Below are positions 9,701 through 17,874 of a stretch of DNA of 64,000 nt, piece after piece. Within the stretch, counting starts at the first letter, position 1; each line of letters starts with the position of its first letter. The notes beneath the pieces were generated by a model. That model saw only the letters and a program-made list of their open reading frames with translations, searched no databases and was not told where the DNA came from. The DNA is from Cupriavidus campinensis (GTDB lineage: Bacteria; Pseudomonadota; Gammaproteobacteria; Burkholderiales; Burkholderiaceae), in the NCBI RefSeq assembly GCF_905397395.1, contig NZ_CAJPVH010000008.1, positions 1 through 64,000 on the forward strand. The letters are read 5' to 3'. A program made the translations under genes and the position numbers.

Positions 9701-9970
9701 GCCCTGACGCGACTGCGTCCGGTGCTGATGACGGCCCTGGTGGCATCCCTGGGTTTCGTGCCGATGGCCATCGCCACCGGTACGGGCGCTGAGGTGCAAC
9801 GTCCCCTCGCAACGGTGGTAATCGGTGGCATCTTGTCGTCCACGGCGCTGACCCTACTGGTGTTGCCGGTGCTCTATCGACTTGCTCACCGCAAGGATGA
9901 GGACGCGGAAGATACTCGCGAGCCAGTCACTCAGACGCATCAACCGGATCAAGGCCGCCAGCCTGCATGA
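6779..9970 (+). CDS. czcA: CzcA, RND-family Co/Zn/Cd proton antiporter
   Basis: 1063 aa from the ATG at 6779, which begins MFERIISFAIQQRWLVLLAV and is preceded by GGGGGAAA. A longer frame from 6731 would overlap czcB by 32 bp and adds only non-homologous residues. Twelve membrane helices and two large periplasmic loops are expected. The heavy-metal RND signature DFGIIIDGAVVIVEN in the fourth helix carries the acidic residues used for proton and divalent cation transport. The product is the energised inner-membrane pump of the CzcCBA complex. Confidence 0.95.
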   Translation: MFERIISFAIQQRWLVLLAVFGMAGLGIFSYNRLPIDAVPDITNVQVQVNTSAPGYSPLETEQRVTYPIEVVMAGLPGLEQTRSLSRYGLSQVTVIFKDGTDVYFARQLVNQRIQEAKDNLPEGVVPAMGPISTGLGEIYLWTVEAEEGARKADGTAYTPTDLREIQDWVVRPQLRNVPGVTEINTIGGFNKQYLVAPSLERLASYGLTLTDVVNALNKNNDNVGAGYIERRGEQYLVRAPGQVASEDDIRNIIVGTAQGQPIRIRDIGDVEIGKELRTGAATENGKEVVLGTVFMLIGENSRAVSKAVDEKVASINRTMPEGVKIVTVYDRTRLVDKAIATVKKNLLEGAVLVIVILFLFLGNIRAALITATIIPLAMLFTFTGMVNYKISANLMSLGALDFGIIIDGAVVIVENCVRRLAHAQEHHGRPLTRSERFHEVFAAAKEARRPLIFGQLIIMIVYLPIFALTGVEGKMFHPMAFTVVLALLGAMILSVTFVPAAVALFIGERVAEKENRLMLWAKRRYEPLLEKSLANTAVVLTFAAVSIVLCVAIAARLGSEFIPNLNEGDIAIQALRIPGTSLSQSVEMQKTIETTLKAKFPEIERVFARTGTAEIASDPMPPNISDGYIMLKPEKDWPEPKKTHAELLSAIQEEAGKIPGNNYEFSQPIQLRFNELISGVRSDVAVKIFGDDNNVLSETAKKVSAVLQGIPGAQEVKVEQTTGLPMLTVKIDREKAARYGLNMSDVQDAVATGVGGRDSGTFFQGDRRFDIVVRLPEAVRGEVEALRRLPIPLPKGVDARTTFIPLSEVATLEMAPGPNQISRENGKRRIVISANVRGRDIGSFVPEAEAAIQSQVKIPAGYWMTWGGTFEQLQSATTRLQVVVPVALLLVFVLLFAMFNNIKDGLLVFTGIPFALTGGILALWIRGIPMSITAAVGFIALCGVAVLNGLVMLSFIRSLREEGHSLDSAVRVGALTRLRPVLMTALVASLGFVPMAIATGTGAEVQRPLATVVIGGILSSTALTLLVLPVLYRLAHRKDEDAEDTREPVTQTHQPDQGRQPA

Positions 9971-10020
9971 CGTAAATCCTTGGGCGGTCATCGTACCGCC
10001 CAATTTTTATAGGAGTTTCT

Positions 10021-10971
10021 ATGGGCGCAGGTCACTCACACGACCATCCCGGTGGCAACGAGCGATCGCTCAAGATCGCCCTTGCGCTGACCGGTACGTT
10101 CCTGATTGCCGAAGTGGTCGGTGGTGTCATGACGAAGAGCCTGGCGTTGATCTCCGACGCCGCGCACATGCTCACGGACACCGTCGCACTGGCCATCGCA
10201 CTGGCTGCTATTGCGATCGCCAAGCGACCCGCGGACAAGAAGCGGACATTTGGCTACTACCGTTTTGAGATTCTTGCCGCGGCCTTTAACGCATTGCTGC
10301 TGTTCGGTGTGGCTATCTACATCCTGTACGAAGCCTACCTGCGGCTGAAATCGCCACCTCAGATTGAGTCAACCGGCATGTTCGTCGTGGCTGTGCTGGG
10401 CCTGATCATCAATCTCATCAGCATGCGCATGCTGTCCTCCGGGCAAAGCAGCAGCCTGAACGTGAAGGGTGCTTATCTGGAAGTCTGGAGCGATCTGCTC
10501 GGGTCGGTTGGCGTCATCGCCGATGCGATCATCATCCGCTTCACGGGCTGGGCGTGGGTCGACTCCGCCATTGCGGTGCTGATCGGCCTCTGGGTACTGC
10601 CTCGCACTTGGATCCTGCTGAAGTCGAGCCTGAATGTGCTGCTCGAAGGCGTACCCGATGACGTGGATCTGGCAGAGGTTGAGAAGCAAATTCTGGCGAC
10701 GCCCGGGGTAAAAAGCTTCCATGACCTCCACATCTGGGCACTTACCAGCGGCAAGGCGAGCTTGACGGTTCATGTCGTGAATGACACGGCCGTCAACCCG
10801 GAAATGGAAGTGCTACCGGAATTGAAGCAGATGCTGGCTGACAAATTCGATATCACGCACGTGACCATTCAGTTCGAACTGGCACCATGCGAACAAGCGG
10901 ATGCAGCTCAGCATTTCAATGCATCGCCAGCACTGGTCGGATCGAAGTCGCTTGCTGCAGGAGGAAACTAA
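10021..10971 (+). CDS. czcD: CzcD, cation diffusion facilitator
   Basis: 316 aa with six predicted membrane helices. The N-terminus is His-rich (GHSHDHPGG) and the first CDF metal site is visible as [10 protein letters not shown] in helix 2. The second conserved pair lies around [11 protein letters not shown]. The C-terminal cytoplasmic domain ([20 protein letters not shown]) is typical of CDF dimers. CzcD exports Zn2+, Co2+ and Cd2+ from the cytoplasm to the periplasm and lowers czc induction. A good ribosome-binding site (TAGGAG) precedes the start. czcR follows after one base. Confidence 0.93.
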   Translation: MGAGHSHDHPGGNERSLKIALALTGTFLIAEVVGGVMTKSLALISDAAHMLTDTVALAIALAAIAIAKRPADKKRTFGYYRFEILAAAFNALLLFGVAIYILYEAYLRLKSPPQIESTGMFVVAVLGLIINLISMRMLSSGQSSSLNVKGAYLEVWSDLLGSVGVIADAIIIRFTGWAWVDSAIAVLIGLWVLPRTWILLKSSLNVLLEGVPDDVDLAEVEKQILATPGVKSFHDLHIWALTSGKASLTVHVVNDTAVNPEMEVLPELKQMLADKFDITHVTIQFELAPCEQADAAQHFNASPALVGSKSLAAGGN

Positions 10972-10972
10972 G

Positions 10973-11650
10973 GTGCGGGTACTTGTTGTAGAAGACGAAC
11001 CGCGTACTGCGGAGTATTTGCAGAAGGGATTGTCGGAGTCGGGTTTCGTGGTCGACATCGCGAACAATGGTGGCGATGGGCTCCACATGGCGGAAGAGAC
11101 CGACTACGACGTCATCATCCTGGACGTCATGCTGCCAGGTATGGACGGGTGGACGGTCATCAAGTCCATTCGATCCAAGTCCGAGACACCCGTACTGTTT
11201 CTGACGGCGCTGGATGATGTGGCGGATCGTGTCAGAGGCTTCGAGTTGGGGGCAGACGATTACCTGGTCAAGCCCTTCGCCTTTGCCGAGCTCCTTGCCC
11301 GTATCCGGCGTTGCTTGCGCCAAAGCACCTCGAAGGAGTCCGAGCGATTGCGCATTGCCGATCTGGACATCGACGTGCTTGGAAGGCGGGTATTCCGGGG
11401 AACTACCCGCATTGAATTGACGAATCAGGAGTTCTCGCTGTTGCACCTGCTCATGCGCCGGAGAGGGGAGGTGCTGTCGCGAACCACGATCGCGTCCCAG
11501 GTCTGGGACGTCAACTTCGACACGGATACCAATGTCGTTGACGTCGCGATCCGGCGCCTGAGATCCAAGGTGGATGATCCCTTCGATCAAAAGCTGATCC
11601 ATACCGTACGGGGAATGGGCTATGTCCTCGACCCAGAGCGCGGCCGGTGA
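10973..11650 (+). CDS. czcR: CzcR, OmpR-family response regulator
   Basis: 226 aa starting at GTG 10973, which directly follows the czcD stop and has GGAGG 11 bases before the start codon. The receiver domain has the phospho-acceptor Asp in [14 protein letters not shown] (about residue 51) and the conserved Lys in YLVKPFAF. The C-terminal winged helix ends [20 protein letters not shown]. It responds to the sensor CzcS and controls czc transcription. It overlaps no other gene; czcS starts 4 bp downstream. Confidence 0.93.
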   Translation: MRVLVVEDEPRTAEYLQKGLSESGFVVDIANNGGDGLHMAEETDYDVIILDVMLPGMDGWTVIKSIRSKSETPVLFLTALDDVADRVRGFELGADDYLVKPFAFAELLARIRRCLRQSTSKESERLRIADLDIDVLGRRVFRGTTRIELTNQEFSLLHLLMRRRGEVLSRTTIASQVWDVNFDTDTNVVDVAIRRLRSKVDDPFDQKLIHTVRGMGYVLDPERGR

Positions 11651-11654
11651 CGGA

Positions 11655-13085
11655 ATGAGGCCCGGGACTTCGATAACCCCGCTGTCACTGACGAGGCGGC
11701 TTGGGCTCTTCTTTGCATTGGTACTGTCTATCGCGCTGGCCAGCATGGGCGCCTTTGCTTACTACTCGCTCGCCGCGCAACTCGAGGCCAGAGACGATGA
11801 GGTTGTAAAGGGAAAACTCGAACAGGTCGAGCATTTCTTGCGCGAGGTGGACGGGGTGCAGGGCGTCCCGGCGGCGCAGCATCGCTTCGATGATCTGGTG
11901 CGAGGTTACTCGGACCTCATCGTTCGCGTCACGGCGCTGGATGGCCGGCTTTTGTTTCGCACGGGCAACGATGCATTGCTGGAAGGCACTGACCAAGCGG
12001 CGGTCACGGGAAAGTCATCGCTCATGTTCCAGTCCGCCGATGCGGTGTTGGGGCGAGACGGTACGCGGGCGACGGTGTTCGTGGCGAAGTCTGGCGAGGA
12101 CAGGAAGCAGGTGACTGCGCGATTCCGGACGACGCTCGTGCTTGGTACCACCGTCGGTGTGATATTGACGGCCCTGGTGGGGGCGGCCATTACGCGCCGT
12201 GAGCTGGAGCCGGCGCACGTACTTATCAAGCAGATCAACCGGATCAGTGTGGAACGGCTGAGCTACCGGGTGGACATGCCACCCAAGCCCACCGAAGTGC
12301 GTGATATCGCCTCTGCGTTCAATGCGATGCTGCAACGCCTCGAGGATGGTTATCAGAAGCTGTCGCGGTTCTCCGCCGATCTTGCCCATGATTTGCGCAC
12401 GCCGCTTAACAACCTCATTGGACATGCCGAGGTCGCCTTGTCACGAGACCGCACCGGGCCCGAGTATGTCGCCTTGGTGGAGGAAAGCCTGGTCGAATAC
12501 CAGCGACTTGCGAGGATGATCGATGCGATGTTGTTCCTCGCGCGAGCTGACAGTGCCAATGTGGCGCTCGAGTTGACGGAACTCCAGTTGAATGCAGAAC
12601 TTCGCAAGTTGTCCGCCTACTTTTCGGTGCTTGCAGAGGAGCGAAGCGTCGTAATCAGGGTAAGCGGGGATGCCACCCTGGTCGCTGATGCCATTCTGTT
12701 CCAGCGTGCGATCAACAATGTTCTGTCAAATGCGGTCCGTCATGCGTGGCCGAATTCGATGATAGATCTGGTGGTGCGCCGCGAAGCGGCACATTGTTGC
12801 ATCGACATCACGAACGTTGGAGACCCAATCCCGGAGCGGGAACTTTCCCTCATCTTTGATCGGTTCTTCCGTGGGGATAGGGCGAGATCCAACTCGTCAC
12901 AGTCCACGGGGCTGGGCCTGGCCATCGTCCTGTCGATCATGGAGCTCCATGGCGGCGACGCGTCAGCCGTGAGCGGCTTGGATGGGAAGACACGCTTTAC
13001 ATTGCGCTTCCCGCTCAACGGTGCTGAAGCCTCAGCGCGGGTTTCGGTGGGTAGGCCGAGTCAGGACCGACCAGTCGTTGGGTAG
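11655..13085 (+). CDS. czcS: CzcS, metal-sensing histidine kinase
   Basis: 476 aa from the ATG at 11655; an earlier in-frame ATG at 11622 lies inside czcR. Two membrane helices flank a periplasmic sensor domain. A HAMP segment follows, then the H-box SADLAHDLRTPLNNLIGHAE with the phospho-accepting His, and N and G boxes (NNVLSNAVRHA; STGLGLAIVLSIMELHGG). It senses periplasmic zinc, cobalt or cadmium and phosphorylates CzcR. Length equals that of the C. metallidurans protein as I recall it. Confidence 0.93.
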   Translation: MRPGTSITPLSLTRRLGLFFALVLSIALASMGAFAYYSLAAQLEARDDEVVKGKLEQVEHFLREVDGVQGVPAAQHRFDDLVRGYSDLIVRVTALDGRLLFRTGNDALLEGTDQAAVTGKSSLMFQSADAVLGRDGTRATVFVAKSGEDRKQVTARFRTTLVLGTTVGVILTALVGAAITRRELEPAHVLIKQINRISVERLSYRVDMPPKPTEVRDIASAFNAMLQRLEDGYQKLSRFSADLAHDLRTPLNNLIGHAEVALSRDRTGPEYVALVEESLVEYQRLARMIDAMLFLARADSANVALELTELQLNAELRKLSAYFSVLAEERSVVIRVSGDATLVADAILFQRAINNVLSNAVRHAWPNSMIDLVVRREAAHCCIDITNVGDPIPERELSLIFDRFFRGDRARSNSSQSTGLGLAIVLSIMELHGGDASAVSGLDGKTRFTLRFPLNGAEASARVSVGRPSQDRPVVG

Positions 13086-13199
13086 AGTGGTGCAATGAGC
13101 CCGATTGCCTATTTGTAATCGCCGGGCAAGGCTGCAGCATGCGTACAATTTATACACTCGTTTTCATAGATCAACGAAGTCTCTAGAAAGGAGATGACT

Positions 13200-13595
13200 A
13201 TGAAAACGAAGAAACACGCCTTGCTGTTTGCGGCGTTGCTGTTGGGTGGGATGTCGGCTTCGTATGCTTTGGAAATGACCGGGTTGAAACCGGGCGTGCC
13301 TGCGTCGACGGCGACGGCGCAGGCGATGGCGAAGCGTCACGCGACCTTGTATGGCGATCCAGCCGGCCAATCTCAGGCCAGTCGCATTATCGACGTGAAG
13401 CCAGGGATGCGGTATGTCAACGTGGACTCTGGCGAGACGGTGGCGTTTCGGGCCGGCGAGAAGATCGTCGCATGGACCTTCGCCCAGATGGTCAGGGATA
13501 CGAGTGTGGACCTTGGCTTGTTGATGCCGGATCTGCCGGGTAGCGCTGGCGTGCGCGTCTATATTGATAGAAGCGACCTCTTCACAGGTGGCTGA
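13200..13595 (+). CDS. czcE: CzcE, periplasmic copper-binding protein
   Basis: 131 aa. I chose ATG 13200 because AAGGAG ends 6 nt before it; the ATG at 13194 directly abuts the ribosome-binding site. A signal peptide (MKTKKHALLFAALLLGGMSA) precedes a small beta-rich domain. CzcE of C. metallidurans is a periplasmic dimer that binds copper ions and is part of the czc region. It has its own upstream region of about 115 bp with a TACAAT -10-like element near 13144, and a strong terminator follows. Confidence 0.9.
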   Translation: MKTKKHALLFAALLLGGMSASYALEMTGLKPGVPASTATAQAMAKRHATLYGDPAGQSQASRIIDVKPGMRYVNVDSGETVAFRAGEKIVAWTFAQMVRDTSVDLGLLMPDLPGSAGVRVYIDRSDLFTGG

Positions 13596-13619
13596 ACGTT
13601 GCTGAACCGGTGAACTACA

Positions 13620-13645
13620 GGCCCCGCACAATGCGGGGCCTTTTT
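13620..13645 (+). terminator. intrinsic terminator after czcE
   Basis: A perfect 9-bp stem (GGCCCCGCA, loop CAA, TGCGGGGCC) followed by TTTTT. It ends transcription of the czc genes read rightward. Confidence 0.9.
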
Positions 13646-13752
13646 CATCGTCATTGGCGTCGGTTCTGCCGCTTAGCAATACACGAGGCGATGGGAAGTT
13701 GTAGCACGCGCCACCGCATCATGAACGGCACCGGATTGACGCCGATGGAGGG

Positions 13753-13785
13753 AAAAAAAGCTTGCCCTCCGGGGAGGGCAAGCTT
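13753..13785 (-). terminator. intrinsic terminator for the leftward czcJ-like gene
   Basis: A perfect 13-bp stem (AAGCTTGCCCTCC and its complement) with a 2-base loop. On the minus strand it is followed by seven T residues (13759-13753). It lies about 110 bp after the stop of the interrupted small gene. Confidence 0.85.
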
Positions 13786-14211
13786 CGGAAGCTTTCGCCA
13801 TCGGGATAAAGCGAAAGAGCACCAAGAGCCAAGCAACTGACGGGTGCCTGGCTCCCCCACAGAGGTCGGTCTGAGTTTCAGGGACGGCTTGCGTCAAATT
13901 CCGCGTGCGCCATCGGTGAACACATCACGCGGCCCAATACGCGAGCCGTCGGTAAATACGTCACGCTGGCCGAGGCGTGCGCCGTCGGTGAACACGTCGC
14001 GCTTGTCGATGCGTGCACCGCCGGCGTAAATGTCGTTGACTGCGGCGCGTCCGCCGTCGGTGTAGGGGTCGCGGGGACGGTGGATCTGGCCATCAGGGGT
14101 AGCAGCGATGGCGGAGCCGGCGGCAGCAATCGTGAGGGCAGCAGCAATCAGGGCTGGTACGTCCCCGGTCTTGTAGACACCTGATAGGGTGTTTTTGAGA
14201 CTGGAGGAAGC

Positions 14212-14490
14212 ATGAAAAGCAAGCGATATACGGATGAGTTCCGGGCCGAGGCGATCAAGCAGGTGACCGAACGCGGTTACCCGGTGGCGGAAGTGGCGCA
14301 GCGGCTGGGGGTGTCGAGCCACAGCCTGTACGAGTGGCTTCGCCGCAGCGGGGTCAGCCGGCAGGCACGCAAGACGCAGCAGGATGCCGATCTGCAGCGC
14401 GAGAACCAACAACTGCGCGCCGAACTTCGCCGTGTCGAGGAGGAGCGCGACATCCTAAAAAAGGCCGCCGCGTACTTTGCCAGGGGGTAA
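14212..14490 (+). CDS. IS3-family OrfA (helix-turn-helix subunit)
   Basis: 92 aa. An N-terminal helix-turn-helix (YTDEFRAEAIKQVTERGYPV, then VAQRLGVSSHSLYEWLR) is followed by a leucine-zipper-like stretch (LQRENQQLRAELRRVEEERD), the normal OrfA architecture. Near its end, AAAAAAG at 14457-14463 allows a -1 slip into the orfB frame to make the OrfAB transposase. Confidence 0.92.
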   Translation: MKSKRYTDEFRAEAIKQVTERGYPVAEVAQRLGVSSHSLYEWLRRSGVSRQARKTQQDADLQRENQQLRAELRRVEEERDILKKAAAYFARG

Positions 14491-15359
14491 GGGCAAGGTA
14501 CGGGTTCATGCATGCGCACCAGCACGAGTTCCGGATCACGACGATGTGCCGGGTCCTGAAGGTCGAACGCAGCGGCTACTACGCCTGGCTGGCCAAGCCC
14601 CGCTCGGCCAGGTCGATTGAGGATGCACGCTTGCTCAAGCTGATCGAAGAAGCCTATCTGGCCAGCGGCGGCGTGTACGGCAGCCGCAACATTCATCGTG
14701 ATCTCATCGAAGCCGGCGAACGTGTCGGCAAGCACCGGGTTGCACGCCTAATGCGCGAGAACGGCTTACGCTCGGTGCGGTCGCCGCAACGCCGCCGCTA
14801 CAAGACGGGTAAACCGTCAGTGGTAGCGCCCAACCGGCTGCAGCGGCAGTTCACCGTGCCCGAGCCGGATCACGCCTGGGTCACGGACATCACTTACCTG
14901 CGCACGGCCGAAGGCTGGCTGTACCTGGCGGTGGTGCTGGATCTGTACTCCCGTGCGGTCATCGGCTGGTCGATGAAACCGACGTTGGCGCGGGAGTTGG
15001 CGCTGGATGCACTGCTGATGGCGATCTGGCGCCGCAGGCCGACGCGAACGGTCACGATCCACTCCGATCAGGGCGTGCAGTACGGAAGCGACGACTGGCA
15101 GCGGTTCTGCCGCGAACACGGGTTGGAGGTGAGCATGAGCCGGCGTGGCAACTGCTGGGACAACTCGGTGGCCGAGTCGTTCTTCAGCAGCTTGAAGAAG
15201 GAACGAATCCGGGGCAAGGTCTATCCGTCACGGAACGATGCCAGGTCAGACGTGTTCGACTACATCGAGGTGTTCTACAACCGACAGCGCCGCCACGGGC
15301 ACAATGGCGGCCTGTCTCCCATGGCTTTCGAGGAAGCTCACCCAACTCGATCGCTGTAA
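14334..15359 (+). CDS. IS3-family OrfB (DDE transposase catalytic part)
   Basis: This frame is open from 14334. The functional product is expected from a -1 frameshift at 14457-14463, or from an internal start near ATG 14508. The HTH_21 domain (CRVLKVERSGYYAWLAKP) is followed by an integrase core with all three catalytic acids: VTDITYLRTAEGWLYLAVV, TIHSDQGVQYGS, and DNSVAESFFSSLKKE. No internal stop interrupts it. Confidence 0.92.
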   Translation: MASPQRGQPAGTQDAAGCRSAAREPTTARRTSPCRGGARHPKKGRRVLCQGVRARYGFMHAHQHEFRITTMCRVLKVERSGYYAWLAKPRSARSIEDARLLKLIEEAYLASGGVYGSRNIHRDLIEAGERVGKHRVARLMRENGLRSVRSPQRRRYKTGKPSVVAPNRLQRQFTVPEPDHAWVTDITYLRTAEGWLYLAVVLDLYSRAVIGWSMKPTLARELALDALLMAIWRRRPTRTVTIHSDQGVQYGSDDWQRFCREHGLEVSMSRRGNCWDNSVAESFFSSLKKERIRGKVYPSRNDARSDVFDYIEVFYNRQRRHGHNGGLSPMAFEEAHPTRSL

Positions 15360-15514
15360 CTGTCTACAGAACCGGGGACGTACCAGGCAGTGTGAATCGT
15401 CTTCATGGAATCTCTCCGGAGTCAATGTTTGTGAGTCTCTAATCGCTCACCGTGTTCACAGTCTAGCTACCGGACCTGCTCCACTGAATTACCCGCGTAT
15501 TACGATCCTGTCAT

Positions 15515-15541
15515 AAAAAAATGCCTCCCGGTTGGGAGGCA
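15515..15541 (-). terminator. terminator for the leftward porin gene
   Basis: Minus-strand stem TGCCTCCC, loop AACC, GGGAGGCA followed by seven T residues (15521-15515). It lies about 48 bp after the porin stop. Confidence 0.88.
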
Positions 15542-15588
15542 CAAACTCTCTTGAATTAACAAGAAAGTGTCGATTCTTTTGAGCTCGC

Positions 15589-16656
15589 TCAGAACTTGTG
15601 GCGTACGCCTACGACGACGCCGGTCTGATCCTTGCCAGGGACAACGTTGGTCGGGCTGCCGGTCGTCGAGTTGTAGCCGTTCATGCCCAGCTGCGAGTTG
15701 CCGCGGTTCAGTGCATAACCGACGTTCATATACACATCGGTACGCTTCGAGAAAGCGTAATCTGCCGAGGCAACGAACAGGAACGGGTCTGCGCCAGAAT
15801 TGCGGCTGTCCGTGTAGTAGGCGGCGCCGGTCAGCGTCAGTGCGGGCGTCAGGCCATAGCGCAGGCCGGCCCAGTAAATGTTAGAACCGTTCGTCGGCAG
15901 CGCACCGACATTGCCGTTGTACCAGCGATAACCAATAAATGCCTTAGCCGGTCCGAAAGCGTAGCTCGCGCCAATTAGAGCGCGGCGGTCCTTGCGGTCG
16001 GCCGTGGCGACGGTGCTGCCCTGGATCTCGTCGTACACCGCGCCGACAGCGAGGGCGCCGGTTTCATACATGAGCGATACGCCCATGTTTCGATCGACCT
16101 TGTAGTTCCCCGGCACTTCGCCGCCGCCGGTGCGGCTAAAGCTGTAGAGGCCGGTGACCGTCAGGCCACTGAAGATGCCACGGTACTTGATAGCATTGTC
16201 AGCGCGACCCGCCAAGACGTCATCCATCTTGAAGAGCGAGTAGCGCGGCGCGAAGCCCATCGGGTCGAGTTGCAGCGTGGTGTCATACATTGGTGTCGTT
16301 TGACGACCCAACGTCAGTTGACCATATTTGCTACCCAATCCTACGAAGGCACTACGATCAAAAAGACGGGTGCTGTTGTTCTGTGCGCCGGTGTCGAACG
16401 AAATGCCGCTTTCCAATTCGAAGATGGCTTTCAGACCGCCGCCAAGGTCTTCGACGCCACGCAGGCCCCAACGCGACGTCGACATGTTGCCGGAGGTCAT
16501 GCGAACCTGGTTCGAGCCACCGGGCGAAGCCGATGGGACGTTGCTCAGATACTCGATACCCGCGTCGGCCACACCATACAGCGTGACGCTCGATTGAGCG
16601 AATGCGGTTGTAGCGAACAGACCGAGGGATGCGACGGCAATGCGACTAATCTTCAT
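15589..16656 (-). CDS. Gram-negative porin (Burkholderia/OmpC-like)
   Basis: 355 aa. A signal peptide (MKISRIAVASLGLFATTAFA) is followed by QSSVTLYGVADAGIEY, the usual start of betaproteobacterial trimeric porins. The protein ends GVVVGVRHKF, whose terminal Phe is the outer-membrane assembly signal. Typical features include the loop-3 region and alternating aromatic strands. It should form a 16-stranded general diffusion channel. It sits between the czcE/czcJ-like genes and flgB, and a role in metal uptake or permeability is only a guess. Confidence 0.92.
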   Translation of the reverse strand: MKISRIAVASLGLFATTAFAQSSVTLYGVADAGIEYLSNVPSASPGGSNQVRMTSGNMSTSRWGLRGVEDLGGGLKAIFELESGISFDTGAQNNSTRLFDRSAFVGLGSKYGQLTLGRQTTPMYDTTLQLDPMGFAPRYSLFKMDDVLAGRADNAIKYRGIFSGLTVTGLYSFSRTGGGEVPGNYKVDRNMGVSLMYETGALAVGAVYDEIQGSTVATADRKDRRALIGASYAFGPAKAFIGYRWYNGNVGALPTNGSNIYWAGLRYGLTPALTLTGAAYYTDSRNSGADPFLFVASADYAFSKRTDVYMNVGYALNRGNSQLGMNGYNSTTGSPTNVVPGKDQTGVVVGVRHKF

Positions 16657-16713
16657 GGATTCTCCTCATTAAGACCCGAAATTAATTTGGTGGGGGCGAG
16701 TATAGAAATCTGC

Positions 16714-16732
16714 AGATGACGGTCAGATTGCG
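16714..16732 (+). promoter_or_regulatory. czcN-like upstream motif before flgB
   Basis: AGATGACGGTCAGATTGCG matches the motif upstream of czcN (2344-2362) at 17 of 19 positions and is followed by GTAATTAC. It probably binds the same regulator, and CzcR is the likely one. Confidence 0.5.
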
Positions 16733-16952
16733 AAGTAATTACGTGGGGTCACTTCGTCGCGTGATGACGACAAGGTGGAACGTACCGGGGTTATGTGGAT
16801 TGACATGGCTTTCGCGCGGACGCGTCAACCTGTGTGCGCGCGAACATTGCGGGCCGGTAATGGGAAACTCACGAAAAGAGGTCGCTTCTCTCGAAGCAAG
16901 ATCGACTGCCTTTGCAATACGCTGCGGGTTCCGATCTAGTTGGAGAGTAAGG

Positions 16953-17375
16953 ATGGACACGCCATACGTCGCAAAATGGGCGCGTAGCGAAGACAGCGTT
17001 CATGAGCAAGCGCTGCGACTTCGCACACGGAGGTTCGAGCTGCTGTCTGCAAATATTGCAAATGCGGATACGCCGAACTACAAGGCGCGCGATATCGACT
17101 TCAGCGCCGAGTTGGATAGGGTGATGGGCAGTGGCCAGAATTTTGCGGGCATGACCATGACTTCGCCGCGACACATCGAGGCAAGCAAGCCCGCGCTGGA
17201 AGAGGATCTGATGTATCGCGTCCCCCTGCAGTCGAGTATGGACGGCAACACCGTGGAGATGGACGTCGAGCGTGTGGCGTTTGCAGAGAACGCGCTGCGG
17301 ATGCGGTTCTCCATTCAAAAGACTGCCGACGAGTACAAGGACATGCTCAAGCTCTACCAGGACATGCGGCCCTAG
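16953..17375 (+). CDS. flgB: orphan FlgB-like flagellar rod protein
   Basis: 140 aa from ATG 16953, which has a GGAG ribosome-binding site. The N-terminal motif LLSANIANADTPNYKARDIDF is the conserved flagellar rod/hook signature (the Asn-rich 'NIANADTPNYKA' block), and the C-terminal helix (AFAENALRMRFSIQKTADEY) is also typical of FlgB. No other flagellar gene is near, so it is unlikely to act in its normal operon. Its upstream motif is shared with czcN, which suggests it is metal-regulated. A helical rod-like protein tied to metal efflux is unexplained. Confidence 0.85.
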   Translation: MDTPYVAKWARSEDSVHEQALRLRTRRFELLSANIANADTPNYKARDIDFSAELDRVMGSGQNFAGMTMTSPRHIEASKPALEEDLMYRVPLQSSMDGNTVEMDVERVAFAENALRMRFSIQKTADEYKDMLKLYQDMRP

Positions 17376-17389
17376 CGGGGAAACCGCGA

Positions 17390-17671
17390 CTACTGGCAGG
17401 GCGGCTTGGGTGCGGCGACAGCGCTGGACGCGTCTCTGGAAGACGGCTCCGGTGTGCTCGCTGCGGATTCCTGCTTCGACGGATGTTTGGCTGTGCGATG
17501 TCGCGGGTTGGCCGCCCAGGCAACCCGTTGGTCGCGGGAGGCGTATCCCGTGTCTGAATGTCCAATGGCGAGGGTGTGCCACTGGGTCGGCTTCTCGCTG
17601 AGTCGATCACCGGTCGCAGGAGCCGGCAAAGCGTAGGCCAGCAAGGCAGAGCATGCGACGGCGCTAATCAT
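17390..17671 (-). CDS. small secreted protein, unknown
   Basis: 93 aa. A plausible short signal peptide (MISAVACSALLAYALPAPAT) precedes a Ser/Pro/Arg-rich hydrophilic tail ending in Cys-Gln. AGGA lies at a suitable distance before the ATG. It converges on flgB and is divergent from czcP, so it may share the czcP control region. I do not recognise a family, and the C-terminal composition is low-complexity. Confidence 0.45.
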   Translation of the reverse strand: MISAVACSALLAYALPAPATGDRLSEKPTQWHTLAIGHSDTGYASRDQRVAWAANPRHRTAKHPSKQESAASTPEPSSRDASSAVAAPKPPCQ

Positions 17672-17726
17672 CTGTATGGTTCCTGGACGGATGACATGAG
17701 GATCCTGTCATCCGCAAGATAGTACG

Positions 17727-17832
17727 CTCAGATTGCGGGCACATTACCAACGCATTACGGCGGGGCATTGGGGCGCTGACTCGTTGAGCTTTGTTGTTGC
17801 AATGCGGGGCACACTAGTTGCTAATAGTGTGC
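17727..17832. promoter_or_regulatory. czcP control region: direct repeat and dyad
   Basis: CTCAGATTGC at 17727-17736 matches the czcN and flgB boxes. ATTACCAACGCATTAC at 17742-17757 has two ATTAC half-sites 11 bp apart. A dyad with arms GCACACTA and TAGTGTGC (17809-17816 and 17825-17832) lies 42 bp before czcP. This suggests control by an OmpR-type regulator, with a possible second factor at the dyad. Confidence 0.5.
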
Positions 17833-17874
17833 AACGGCGTGAATGCCGATTCAGACTGACTGGAGCCCGCGACA

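Larger units (their letters stand above)
14155..15385 (+). mobile_element. IS3-family insertion sequence, 1231 bp
   Basis: The ends begin TGGTACGTCCCCGGT and end with the complement. The terminal repeats are about 25 bp with two mismatches and have the TG...CA tips of the IS3 family. The flanks carry a 3-bp direct repeat GGC (14152-14154 and 15386-15388), which fits the IS3/IS150 groups. It contains orfA and orfB joined by an A6G slippery site. Both frames are intact, so it may be active. Confidence 0.92.
13894..15406 (-). pseudogene. small secreted repeat protein (czcJ-like), split by an IS
   Basis: Removing the IS at 14155-15385 and one GGC duplication restores one frame from ATG 15406 to the stop at 13894, about 90 codons. 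The product has a signal peptide beginning MKTIHTALIAAALTIAAAG, then DGQIHRPRDPYTDGGR and three near-identical units of the form KRDVFTDGAR. A GGAGA ribosome-binding site precedes the start. The position after czcE fits czcJ of the C. metallidurans czc cluster, but I cannot verify that identity. The insertion falls at codon 7, inside the signal peptide, so the gene should be inactive. Confidence 0.7.
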
